From: a bacterium
GTDB taxonomy: Bacteria; Electryoneota; RPQS01
Length of the DNA: 64,000 nucleotides
NCBI GenBank assembly: GCA_016703065.1
Contig: JADJCU010000002.1
Location: 480,557-544,556 of the forward strand
Reading direction: 5' to 3'
The notes beneath the pieces are model-generated. The model made no database searches, was not told the DNA's origin, and saw only the letters and a program-made list of their open reading frames with translations. Both the position numbers and the translations under genes were made by a program. Positions 29,153-36,874 of the stretch are shown piece after piece; position 1 is the first letter of the stretch, and each line of letters starts with the position of its first letter.

Positions 29153-30304
29153 TTAAGAGTCTTTGCGTTCAACTTGCGGCAGCACGGTCTCCATCCAGAA
29201 ACGAAAATCTCCCGCTTCGAGATGAGCACGCATCTGCCGCATCAGGTCTTGATAGAAATAAACATTGTGAAGGGAAATCAGGCGCAGTCCAAGCAGCTCA
29301 TCGCAGACAAACAGATGACGCAAGTAGGCCCGATCAAATGTCCTACACGTATAACAGCCACACGATTCGTCGAGCGGTTCGAACTCCTGTTTGTGGCGCG
29401 CAGTTTTGATAATCACGCGACCATTCCAAGTGAATGCGCAGCCGTTCCGGCCGTTGCGGGTAGGCAGCACGCAATCGAAGAAGTCAACGCCCCACGACAC
29501 ACAACGCAGAAGGTCCTCCGGGAAACCGACCCCCATCAGATAGCGCGGCTTGTCTTCTGGCAGCAGCTCCGCAGTGAGCGGCACAAGCTCGTGGAAAATG
29601 CTCTTCGGTTCGCCAACGGCCATGCCGCCAATTGCATAACCGGGGAAGTTCAAGTCCATCAGCGCCGCCGCCGAGTCCTTACGCAGATCCGCGTAGGTTG
29701 ATCCTTGCACGATCGCCCACAGATTCTGTCGGTGTCCATAGAGCAGCGGCTGTGCAAGCTCCGCCGTTTGAGCCATCCTCGCCCACTTGACCGTGAGCTT
29801 GTTCCATTCGTCTGCCTGCGCATGCGAACACGGATAGGGGGGACACAGATCGAGCACCATCATCATATCACTGCCAATGTGCCGCTGAATCTGCACGACC
29901 GAGTCGGGAGTGAACTCGTGATAGCTTCCGTCGAGGTGTGATTGAAAACGCACTCCGTCGGAATGCACTTTCCGAATTTCCGCCAGTGAAAAGACTTGAA
30001 ATCCACCCGAGTCCGTGAGAATTGGCCGCTCCCACCCCATGAACTTGTGCAACCCGCCCGCTTGCTTAAGGATCTCAAGTCCCGGCCGTAAGTAGAGATG
30101 GTAGCTATTCGAGAGCATCGCCTGCACATTCGATTCCACCAACTCCTGCGGGGTAAGAGTCTTAACAACTCCGAGCGTGCCGACCGGAAAGAAGTGCGGC
30201 GTTTGAATCTCGCCGTGCTCGGTCGAAAGAACGGTTCTGCGGGCGTTGGTTCCGGAGGAATCGTTGAGCAGGACGCGGAAGGGATGGGCCGCTAATTCTG
30301 CCAC
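29153..30304 (-). CDS. tgt: tRNA-guanine transglycosylase (queuine tRNA-ribosyltransferase)
   Basis: Exchanges guanine-34 of certain tRNAs for preQ1 in queuosine synthesis. 383 aa. Seen: catalytic L-T-D-S-G-G-F-Q-V-F-S, D-C-V-L-P-T-R-N-G-R with the second Asp, the Q-G-S-T-Y/I-G-G-M-A-V-G-E recognition loops and the zinc site C-G-C-Y-T-C-R with a later His. Overlaps the end of the upstream lipoprotein gene and precedes yajC, the common tgt-yajC order. Confidence 0.95.
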   Translation of the reverse strand: MAELAAHPFRVLLNDSSGTNARRTVLSTEHGEIQTPHFFPVGTLGVVKTLTPQELVESNVQAMLSNSYHLYLRPGLEILKQAGGLHKFMGWERPILTDSGGFQVFSLAEIRKVHSDGVRFQSHLDGSYHEFTPDSVVQIQRHIGSDMMMVLDLCPPYPCSHAQADEWNKLTVKWARMAQTAELAQPLLYGHRQNLWAIVQGSTYADLRKDSAAALMDLNFPGYAIGGMAVGEPKSIFHELVPLTAELLPEDKPRYLMGVGFPEDLLRCVSWGVDFFDCVLPTRNGRNGCAFTWNGRVIIKTARHKQEFEPLDESCGCYTCRTFDRAYLRHLFVCDELLGLRLISLHNVYFYQDLMRQMRAHLEAGDFRFWMETVLPQVERKDS

Positions 30305-32358
30305 GGTTTTTTCAATGCTGATTTCAATAGCTCAGAGTCCGTGATCGGCAGCTCACAGGAGAAATTGCGGCAGATGTAGTATGTGTCCTTGCCGTTCAAC
30401 AAACTCTTTCCCTCAAGCAGCGACTGCAGGGGGTGTTTGTCCGGAAGGTCTTGCACAAATGTCTCGCTAATGTAGATCGATTGCCGGTTTGGTCCGCAGA
30501 GAGCACTGTCCCAATTCCAAAGCGGCTGCACAACAATGATCTGCTCTGGCGGAAACATCAGCCATTCTGCGGTCATGAGCGCTTGCGAAAACGCAGTCGG
30601 TATGCGCTCAAGGAACGGCATGAGCGCTTTAATCTGCTTCTCTGCGCGCGCTCTGAATCTCTCTTCGCCGGTCAAGTAGTAGAGCTTGATGAAAAGGTTA
30701 CCGGCAAGCGAATTTCCTGAGGGTAGCGCACTGTCGTACAGATCAACTGATCGGACGCCCGCTACACTGTCTTCGCTCATATAATAGAGACCATCGCCTT
30801 TTGCGAAACGGCGCTCAATTTCATCTGCAAGCGCATAAGCGGCATCAAACCAGGGCAGCCGGCCTGTCACACAAAACAGGTCAAGGAGTCCGTTGCCCAA
30901 AGCGGCATAATCCATCAAGAGCTGGACGCGAAGCTCCTTTTCACTCAGAAAGGAGTGAACAAGTTCGCGGCCGCGCTCGAAAGGAGAGGCAAACCGGTGC
31001 GCTGTAACTACTACCTCTTCAATTGGACCGGGATGCAAGACCATTGCAGATATCATCAATCCGTTCCAGTCACACAGAGCTTTGTCGTCGCGCGCAGGCG
31101 TTTGTCGGGTCGTTCGGAACTCGCGCAGTTTGAAATTAGCTTGCCTAATCCAATCTGCGGTCGCGTAAGCAGGACTGACGAATTCCAAAGATGGCTTCAA
31201 TCGATTGGGGACAGACCTGCCTGCGTCGAAATTGCCCGAGTCAACGATGTCAAACTGGCGACAGTAGTCGGCAGCGCCGTCTCCAAGTACTGAATGTACC
31301 TCTTCGGGAGTCCATACATAGTATCTCCCTTCTTCACCTTCGGAGTCAGCATCAAGTGATGACGCGAAGCCGCCCTCCGGGAGCCAGAGTGTCTTGCGAG
31401 CCCAGTCATACGTTTGCTCAACCACGGCCGCAAATTCCTGACGACCAAGAAGTGAAGCAGCAAACTTATAAACTGGAATCAGCAGCGCATTGTCATAGAG
31501 CATTTTCTCGAAATGCGGGACAAGCCATTTGTCGTCGGTCGAGTAGCGGTGAAAGCCGCCGCCGATTTGGTCGAAGATTCCGCCGCGGGCCATGTTGTCG
31601 AGTGTGAATTCGACCATGTGCTTGACCTTCTCGTCCCCTGTTCGCGAATAGTAGCGCACAAGCATCGCGAGTTCCATCGCATGCGGAAACTTGGGCGCTT
31701 TTGAGAAGCCGCCGAAGTGCGGATCGAAGTTGCGCTCAGATTCGCGGACGGCACTATCGAGTAGGGCGGGGGTGAGTCTCGTCTTCGAAGGCTTGAGTTC
31801 CAATTCCGCGTGAATCGCATCGTGCATTTGCAGAGATGATGCGATGACCGAGTCGTGCTCAGTCTCCCATGCTTTGGCAAGGCCCTTCAAAACATCCATG
31901 AATCCGGGGCGGCCATATCGCGCCTCCGGCGCCCAATAGGTTCCACCGTAAAACGGTTTGCGATCCGGAGTGAGAAAGACCGACATTGGCCACCCGCCGG
32001 AACCCGTCATGCGCTGCACGGCCTGCATGTAATGATGATCCACATCGGGCCGCTCTTCACGGTCCACTTTGATCGCTATGAAGTGCTCGTTTAGGAATCC
32101 GGCAATCTGCTCGTTCTCGAACGACTCCTGCTCCATCACGTGGCACCAGTGACAGGCCGCATAACCTACCGAAAGGAATACCGGCTTGTTCTCAGCGCGC
32201 GCTTTCTCGAATGCGGCGTCTCCCCACGGCAACCAATCGACGGGGTTGTGCGCATGTTGGAGGAGATAAGGGCTTGCTTCGTGTATAAGCGCGTTCGTGT
32301 GCACTTGAGAATTGGAGCAGGATGTCAGAAGGAGTAGGAGTATAAACGAGAGTCGCAT
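30292..32358 (-). CDS. DUF255 / thioredoxin-like plus glucosidase-fold lipoprotein (YyaL family)
   Basis: 688-aa member of the YyaL/spermatogenesis-associated protein 20 family: an N-terminal thioredoxin-like domain with a C-H-W-C-H motif (Y-A-A-C-H-W-C-H-V-M) and a long (alpha/alpha)-barrel-like part. Unusually it opens with a lipoprotein signal, L-L-L-L-L-T-S-C with Cys14, so it should be anchored outside the inner membrane instead of cytosolic as most annotated relatives appear. Other features: S-G-G-W-P-M-S-V-F-L-T-P, G-G-T-Y, G-G-F-H-R-Y-S-T-D. Function of the family is unsettled; a thiol-redox role is plausible. Overlaps tgt by 13 bases. Confidence 0.85.
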   Translation of the reverse strand: MRLSFILLLLLTSCSNSQVHTNALIHEASPYLLQHAHNPVDWLPWGDAAFEKARAENKPVFLSVGYAACHWCHVMEQESFENEQIAGFLNEHFIAIKVDREERPDVDHHYMQAVQRMTGSGGWPMSVFLTPDRKPFYGGTYWAPEARYGRPGFMDVLKGLAKAWETEHDSVIASSLQMHDAIHAELELKPSKTRLTPALLDSAVRESERNFDPHFGGFSKAPKFPHAMELAMLVRYYSRTGDEKVKHMVEFTLDNMARGGIFDQIGGGFHRYSTDDKWLVPHFEKMLYDNALLIPVYKFAASLLGRQEFAAVVEQTYDWARKTLWLPEGGFASSLDADSEGEEGRYYVWTPEEVHSVLGDGAADYCRQFDIVDSGNFDAGRSVPNRLKPSLEFVSPAYATADWIRQANFKLREFRTTRQTPARDDKALCDWNGLMISAMVLHPGPIEEVVVTAHRFASPFERGRELVHSFLSEKELRVQLLMDYAALGNGLLDLFCVTGRLPWFDAAYALADEIERRFAKGDGLYYMSEDSVAGVRSVDLYDSALPSGNSLAGNLFIKLYYLTGEERFRARAEKQIKALMPFLERIPTAFSQALMTAEWLMFPPEQIIVVQPLWNWDSALCGPNRQSIYISETFVQDLPDKHPLQSLLEGKSLLNGKDTYYICRNFSCELPITDSELLKSALKKPWQN

Positions 32359-32359
32359 T

Positions 32360-33217
32360 TCAGCGCAGGCCGATCAGGAATCTCTCTATGCCCTGCATGT
32401 CGCGGTGAATCGAAAGCTCGCTGAACTCTGGCGAGAATAGCTCGCGTACTCGTGCCGCCTGCTCAAAGCCGAATTCAAGACCAAGCATCCCGCCCGGCTT
32501 CAATATCGTTGGCACCAACTCGGCCAAACGGGCAAAGCATTCATCGCCGCGCGGCCCACTGACGAGCGCATGTTTCCGCTCAAAATCTCGCACCTCGGGT
32601 TCGAGCGCGGCAAGCTCATCCTCGCGCAGATAGGGTGGGTTTGAAATAATAACGTCAAACGGCTCGCGGGCGATAGACGTGAAGGTCGCGGCATGCATAT
32701 CGGCTTGCCGGGCGACGATGCGCTCCGCGACTCCGTTGCTCTGCGCGTTGACTGTGACTTGCGCCACGGCGTCGGCATCAACATCGACGGCCAGAACTCG
32801 CGCGGTTTCAATCTGTTTAGCGATGGCCACAGCAATGCAGCCAGTGCCCGAGCCGATGTCCAAAATGCGGGCGTTCGGCGGTACGCTCTTGATGAGCTCG
32901 GCGACCAGCTCCTCAGTCTCTGGTCTTGGAACCAGCAGACCGTTTCCCACTTGAATGGTCGCGCCGCAGAATTCGACTTCGCCCAAGAGGTACTGCAACG
33001 GTTCGCGTTTCGACCGCCGTCGAATCAGCTCGCGGATTTGCTCGAGCTCGTGATCCTTGAGCGGGCGATCAAACTGCAAATAGAGCTCAATGCGCGGTAT
33101 CCCGAGCGCTTTGGCAAAGAGCGCTTCTGCATTTCTTCGGGGCGCGTCGATTCCGCGCGACTTAAAGAACTCATCCGTCGCTCCGAGCAGATCGATCAGC
33201 CGTTTGCTATCGCTCAC
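32360..33217 (-). CDS. prmC: release-factor glutamine N5-methyltransferase
   Basis: SAM-dependent enzyme that methylates the Gln of the GGQ loop in release factors. 285 aa. Seen: N-terminal helical release-factor-binding domain, L-L-V-P-R-P-E-T-E, I-L-D-I-G-S-G-T-G-C-I-A SAM loop and the catalytic I-I-S-N-P-P-Y. It lies directly behind its substrate gene prfA, overlapping by 4 bases. Confidence 0.95.
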   Translation of the reverse strand: MSDSKRLIDLLGATDEFFKSRGIDAPRRNAEALFAKALGIPRIELYLQFDRPLKDHELEQIRELIRRRSKREPLQYLLGEVEFCGATIQVGNGLLVPRPETEELVAELIKSVPPNARILDIGSGTGCIAVAIAKQIETARVLAVDVDADAVAQVTVNAQSNGVAERIVARQADMHAATFTSIAREPFDVIISNPPYLREDELAALEPEVRDFERKHALVSGPRGDECFARLAELVPTILKPGGMLGLEFGFEQAARVRELFSPEFSELSIHRDMQGIERFLIGLR

Positions 33218-34290
33218 GCCACGCTTTCAGCAGCGCGGTTGAGTTTTTCCGTGCGGTCAGCCATGCGCAGCGCTTCGATCAATTCACCGATGTCGCCTTC
33301 CATCACGCGGTCGAGCTTGTAGAGTGTCAAATTGATTCGGTGATCGGTCACGCGGTTTTGCGGGAAGTTATAGGTGCGAATCTTCTCGGAACGGTCGCCG
33401 CTGCCAATTTGACTCTTTCTCTCGGCTGACAATTTCGCCGCCTCTTCGTCACGCTTCAGAACAAGTAATCGCGACGTGAGCACTTTCATGGCTTTCGCGC
33501 GATTCTTAATCTGCGAGCGTTCGTCTTGAATGGCCACGACTAAACCCGATGGCAAGTGGGTGATTCGTACGGCAGACTCCGTCGTATTCACATGCTGCCC
33601 GCCCGCGCCGGACGAGCGATAGACATCGATCTTCAGGTCAGTGGGTTTGATTTCAAGATCAGTTTCTTCCGCTTCAGGCATCACGGCGACGGATGCGGCT
33701 GACGTGTGGATTCTCCCCTGTGATTCCGTAACAGGCACTCGCTGCACGCGATGGACGCCACTCTCCCATTTCAACAATCCGTAGACATCCTGCCCCCGGA
33801 TTTCCACAACGACTTCCTTGATGCCGCCTGCTTCCGCTTCGCTCATGGATGCCACTTCAAACTTCCAGCGCATGGTCTCGCAGTAACGCGAATACATACG
33901 AAACAGATCACCGGCGAAAAGCGCGGCCTCTTCACCTCCTGTGCCGGCGCGCACTTCGAGAATTGCGTTGCGTTCATCTGCCGGGTCCCGCGGCAGGAGC
34001 AGGTCACGCAACGCCTCGCCTTTCTTGGCAAGCTGCTCTTCAAGCGACTCGAGCTCCAAATCTGCCAGTTCACGTAACGCCGCATCTCCGGACCGGGCAA
34101 GCTCTTTTGCCCCAGCAATTTCGTCGACAAGCCGCAGGTAGTCCCGGCCGCAATCAACCAGCGGAACGAGGTCTTTGGCTTCTTTCATCAGCGGACGGGA
34201 CTCGGCTTGGGAGCTGGCCACGGCTGGATCTGAAAGCAATGTCTCGATCTCGTCGGCGCGTCGAAGAATATGTCTTATTTTATCAATCAT
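33214..34290 (-). CDS. prfA: peptide chain release factor 1
   Basis: Recognises UAA/UAG and triggers peptide release. 358 aa, full length. The GGQ loop is in S-S-G-A-G-G-Q-H-V-N; the codon-recognition tripeptide region reads H-R-V-Q-R-V-P-V-T-E-S-Q-G-R-I-H-T-S. R-S-G-D-R-S-E-K-I-R-T-Y-N-F-P-Q is also typical. First gene of a minus-strand operon of eight genes ending at 26590. Presence of RF1 agrees with TAG being an ordinary stop in this genome. Confidence 0.96.
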   Translation of the reverse strand: MIDKIRHILRRADEIETLLSDPAVASSQAESRPLMKEAKDLVPLVDCGRDYLRLVDEIAGAKELARSGDAALRELADLELESLEEQLAKKGEALRDLLLPRDPADERNAILEVRAGTGGEEAALFAGDLFRMYSRYCETMRWKFEVASMSEAEAGGIKEVVVEIRGQDVYGLLKWESGVHRVQRVPVTESQGRIHTSAASVAVMPEAEETDLEIKPTDLKIDVYRSSGAGGQHVNTTESAVRITHLPSGLVVAIQDERSQIKNRAKAMKVLTSRLLVLKRDEEAAKLSAERKSQIGSGDRSEKIRTYNFPQNRVTDHRINLTLYKLDRVMEGDIGELIEALRMADRTEKLNRAAESVA

Positions 34291-34516
34291 TTAGGTTGAA
34301 ATAGGCAATGGTCCGGGCTCAGAGAAACTCAAATTTACGCAACTTACAGTCGCCAAACAAGTTCCCCCGCCGTTGCTGGGCTCCTTGCCATGCAAAGAGC
34401 TGATGCCTCTTCGATCAACCCGAATAAACGTGATAAAATTACAAAAATGTTCGCAATATCTTACAATTTAAGACAATAACTTCTTAGAGAAGAAAATGCA
34501 GAATCGATGTTGCGGG
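34291..34516. other. intergenic region between prfA and the repeat-peptide promoter
   Basis: Divergent region holding the prfA-operon promoter and the upstream part of the peptide promoter. It becomes A/T-rich from about 34425 to 34500. I see no gene or RNA fold in it. Confidence 0.5.
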
Positions 34517-34545
34517 TTGACAGCTTGTTATGTCATTTGTATATT
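34517..34545 (+). promoter_or_regulatory. sigma-70-type promoter of the repeat-peptide gene
   Basis: A perfect -35 TTGACA at 34517-34522, a 17-base spacer, and TATATT at 34540-34545 (5 of 6 to TATAAT). The predicted start near 34552 would leave a 40-base leader with GAGGTGAG a few bases before the ATG. This is the best promoter match I saw in the window. Confidence 0.8.
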
Positions 34546-34591
34546 AATGCAAACAAAAGTGGTGGGTGGGATACCTTTGCTGAGGTGAGAT

Positions 34592-34876
34592 ATGAAAAAA
34601 CTTGTTGTTCTAGTAGCAATTCTTGGTGTGTTTGCAGTGGCGAGCTATGCGGCTCTGTCGCCAGTGGTCCCGCCGCAGCCCAAGCGCAGTGGCTTTGAGG
34701 CCCTGAGCCCCGTTGTGCCGCCGCAGCCGAAGCGTGGTGGATTCGAGGCCCTGAGCCCCGTAGTACCGCCGCAGCCGAAGCGTGGCTTGGATGCTCTGAG
34801 CCCGGTCGTTCCGCCGCAGCCGAAGCGTGGTTTGGATGCGCTGAGCCCGGTCGTACCACCGCAGCCGAAGCGCTAA
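34592..34876 (+). CDS. exported short repeat peptide: signal peptide plus five ALSPVVPPQPKR units
   Basis: 94-aa protein of no family I know. Residues 1-20 are a signal peptide (M-K-K-L-V-V-L-V..A-S-Y-A). The predicted cleavage after Ala20 leaves a 74-residue product that begins exactly with repeat 1. Five identical units A-L-S-P-V-V-P-P-Q-P-K-R start at 34652, 34700, 34748, 34793 and 34838, joined by S-G-F-E, G-G-F-E, G-L-D and G-L-D. The protein units are invariant, but their codons differ at most positions (for example Ser is TCG once and AGC four times), so the peptide is under selection. No Cys; net positive; Lys-Arg closes every unit, like processing sites in propeptides. GAGGTGAG precedes the ATG. 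Confidence 0.85.
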   Translation: MKKLVVLVAILGVFAVASYAALSPVVPPQPKRSGFEALSPVVPPQPKRGGFEALSPVVPPQPKRGLDALSPVVPPQPKRGLDALSPVVPPQPKR

Positions 34877-34900
34877 GTTAACTGTCTGTCGCCTTTGTAG

Positions 34901-34950
34901 GCGGCCATTGGAATACGGATTGCAATTCTGTATTCCAATGGCCGCTTTTT
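34901..34950 (+). terminator. 16-bp perfect hairpin with T5, overlapping the next gene's start
   Basis: GCGGCCATTGGAATAC at 34901-34916 pairs perfectly with 34930-34945 around a 13-base loop, and TTTTT follows at 34946. It has the form of an intrinsic terminator for the peptide gene. The 3' arm also contains the ATG (34938-34940) of the downstream membrane-protein gene, so it could be both attenuator and translational lock. Confidence 0.85.
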
Positions 34951-35908
34951 ATGTTTACGCACTCGCCGCAACGGCAATTTTGGCCGGTACGATGCTCAGC
35001 CCATCCGCACCGGAATGGCTGTGGAGCATTAGTTTCATGGGCAATGCGGGTCTGCTGTGGCTGACGTCCCTGCTTGCTTTCCTTGCCTACCGGCAGGAAC
35101 AGCACTACCGGGGGGTGTTTTTCTACGTTTGGCTCTATTTCGCACTAAATTCCCTATCTCTCCCTGCGTATGTGCTACTTTTGGCAACGGGCATTCGGGA
35201 TGTTGAGATTGCGGCGTACGTTTGGGTCAGTTTGATTGGCGTGCACACCATCCTCGCGTGGTCGATCACCAGCATCACAGTCGATTACATGTCAAGCGCC
35301 AAGCGGCGTGTTTTCAACGTCCTTGTGGCAGGTCTGGTGCTTTTCGCGGTTTCGGGTGGTTGTATTCCCCCTACTTCTGGGATCCGCTGGCAGTTCTGGT
35401 TCAAGTCGACAAAGGCAAGTTTATCGCAAACTACGATAGCATCAACACATCGTCTACGATTCTCAACATCTACTCCTTGCTGATGCTCTTGGCATTCTAT
35501 GTGCACAAGTACCGCACGGACAGACCTATCGGTGCATTTGCCGACACTCTGCTCTTTTTGTTTGGTCTGGCACTGGCTGTAGATACAGCGGAGCTGATGC
35601 TGCCAGAATCCGACCTCAAGCACTTTATCATATCCCAGTGGGCAATTCTGTTTATCAACCTCGGAATGGCCCTGAGCTTAGCGCTAAGGTTGAAATTCAA
35701 GTCACAAACAGTAGCGGACTACTATGAATCACAGTGCCTATCTGACGACCCTGCTATCGATCGGCGGATTGGCAGCTTTGACCGCTTTATTCTACGGACT
35801 TTTTTTGATCCGGAAAAGATTGGGCAGAAGGTATTCCTTGGGACCAGCTCGGCCCAAATGAAAGTACGAAGGACACCGTCACCAGTTGCCCGACGAACCG
35901 GCAGTTGA
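34938..35908 (+). CDS. eight-helix membrane protein, unknown function, frameshifted
   Basis: About 323-aa polytopic protein with roughly eight hydrophobic segments and a charged 60-residue C-terminal tail; I do not recognise the family. Helices 1-5 are in one frame (L-W-L-T-S-L-L-A-F-L-A, V-F-F-Y-V-W-L-Y-F-A). From about 35357 the reading moves to another frame (W-L-Y-S-P-Y-F-W-D-P) carrying helices 6-8 and the tail. One missing G (GGG for GGGG) restores it. The start ATG 34938 lies in the hairpin arm; ATG 34992 is an alternative. The helix pattern resembles sensory 7TM/8TM modules. It sits between the repeat peptide and the AAA+ gene, both on the same strand. Confidence 0.68.
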
Positions 35909-35941
35909 ATGCATGAACATGCGCAGTGAGAGGATGAAATC

Positions 35942-36799
35942 ATGATGGTCAAGAACTGGATGGAAAGCCGCTACACGATCGGCACACTGGTAGCCCGCAG
36001 CGCGGCGATGCGCAGGCTTGTCGATCAGGCGACGTTGCAGGTCCAAAGCGAAAATCCGGTGCTGATCGTAGGCGATATCGGGACGGGAAAACGTCTACTG
36101 GCGCGTGCCCTTCACAATAGTTCTGATCGCGTCGATCGACCTTTCGTAACGATGCCCGCCGAGCGTTTAGTTCCGGACGCGCTGGAGACATTGCTTTTTG
36201 GTTCAAGCAAAGGCGAAATCGGCGCGTTTGAGCGGGCCGATACGGGGACGCTGCTTCTCACCGGAGTCGAATCGCTCTCGCCTGTCGCGCAGGAGCGGTT
36301 GAACCAGGTATTTGAATCGGGCGTCTATCGCACGGCAAAGCAGGAGCTGCGTGATTGTTCCGCCCGGGTCCTGTGTACGGCGCATAGCGGTCAACTTGCC
36401 TCGCTGCTTGCCAAAGGTGCCTTTGCCGAGTCACTGTACGAGAAAATGTCGTACTCGGTATTGAGCATGCCAAGCATGGCCGAGCGCAACGCTGATATTC
36501 CGTACCTTGTGCAGGATGTTCTGCAAACCTTCGCAGAACGGGAACGCGTTCCGCGTCCGAGTGTCCCGTACCACTATATGGAGCTCTTGACCCGCGTGGA
36601 ATGGCCCGAGAACGCGCGCCAGTTGCGCAATCACGTGGAAAGCGTTATGGCACTCTCGGAAGGACGCTTTGAGCCGGCGATATTGCTTGCGCACTTCGAT
36701 CAGATCGAGTCGCCGCAGACGCTAAAAGGCCTGGTTCGCGACCTTCTGCAGCGGTTGGTTGCTTCACCTGAGACCGCAGCGGCATCGGCTACCAACTAA
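35942..36799 (+). CDS. AAA+ protein of sigma-54-activator fold lacking the GAFTGA loop
   Basis: 285 aa, comprising the AAA+ core only, with no receiver and no HTH. Walker A is G-D-I-G-T-G-K-R-L-L-A-R-A. Where activators have G-A-F-T-G-A after L-F-G, this protein reads L-F-G-S-S-K-G-E-I-G-A-F-E-R-A, so the sigma-54 contact loop is missing. The Walker B place reads T-L-L-L-T-G-V-E-S-L instead of L-F-L-D-E-I, lacking the acidic pair. It is therefore probably neither an activator nor a normal ATPase. GAGAGG lies 8 bases before ATG 35942. It follows the membrane protein by 33 bases, suggesting they act together. Confidence 0.8.
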   Translation: MMVKNWMESRYTIGTLVARSAAMRRLVDQATLQVQSENPVLIVGDIGTGKRLLARALHNSSDRVDRPFVTMPAERLVPDALETLLFGSSKGEIGAFERADTGTLLLTGVESLSPVAQERLNQVFESGVYRTAKQELRDCSARVLCTAHSGQLASLLAKGAFAESLYEKMSYSVLSMPSMAERNADIPYLVQDVLQTFAERERVPRPSVPYHYMELLTRVEWPENARQLRNHVESVMALSEGRFEPAILLAHFDQIESPQTLKGLVRDLLQRLVASPETAAASATN

Positions 36800-36820
36800 T
36801 CAAGAGCTATCCCAAAATCA

Positions 36821-36855
36821 AACCGCCGAAGCGCGTCGCTTCGGCGGTTCTTGTT
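36821..36855. terminator. intrinsic terminator, bidirectional
   Basis: AACCGCCGAAGCG / CGCTTCGGCGGTT, 13-bp stem with a 3-base loop, then TCTTGTTTG. It lies between the AAA+ gene and the convergent GT9 gene; the reverse complement ends in TTTTGG, so it may serve both. Confidence 0.85.
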
Positions 36856-36874
36856 TGCGCAACCATGGTGACAG

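Noticed and set aside
34652..34873. CRISPR-like or satellite DNA repeat
   Set aside because: Units are codon-phased, 45-48 bases, translated and contiguous, with synonymous differences; this is a protein repeat.
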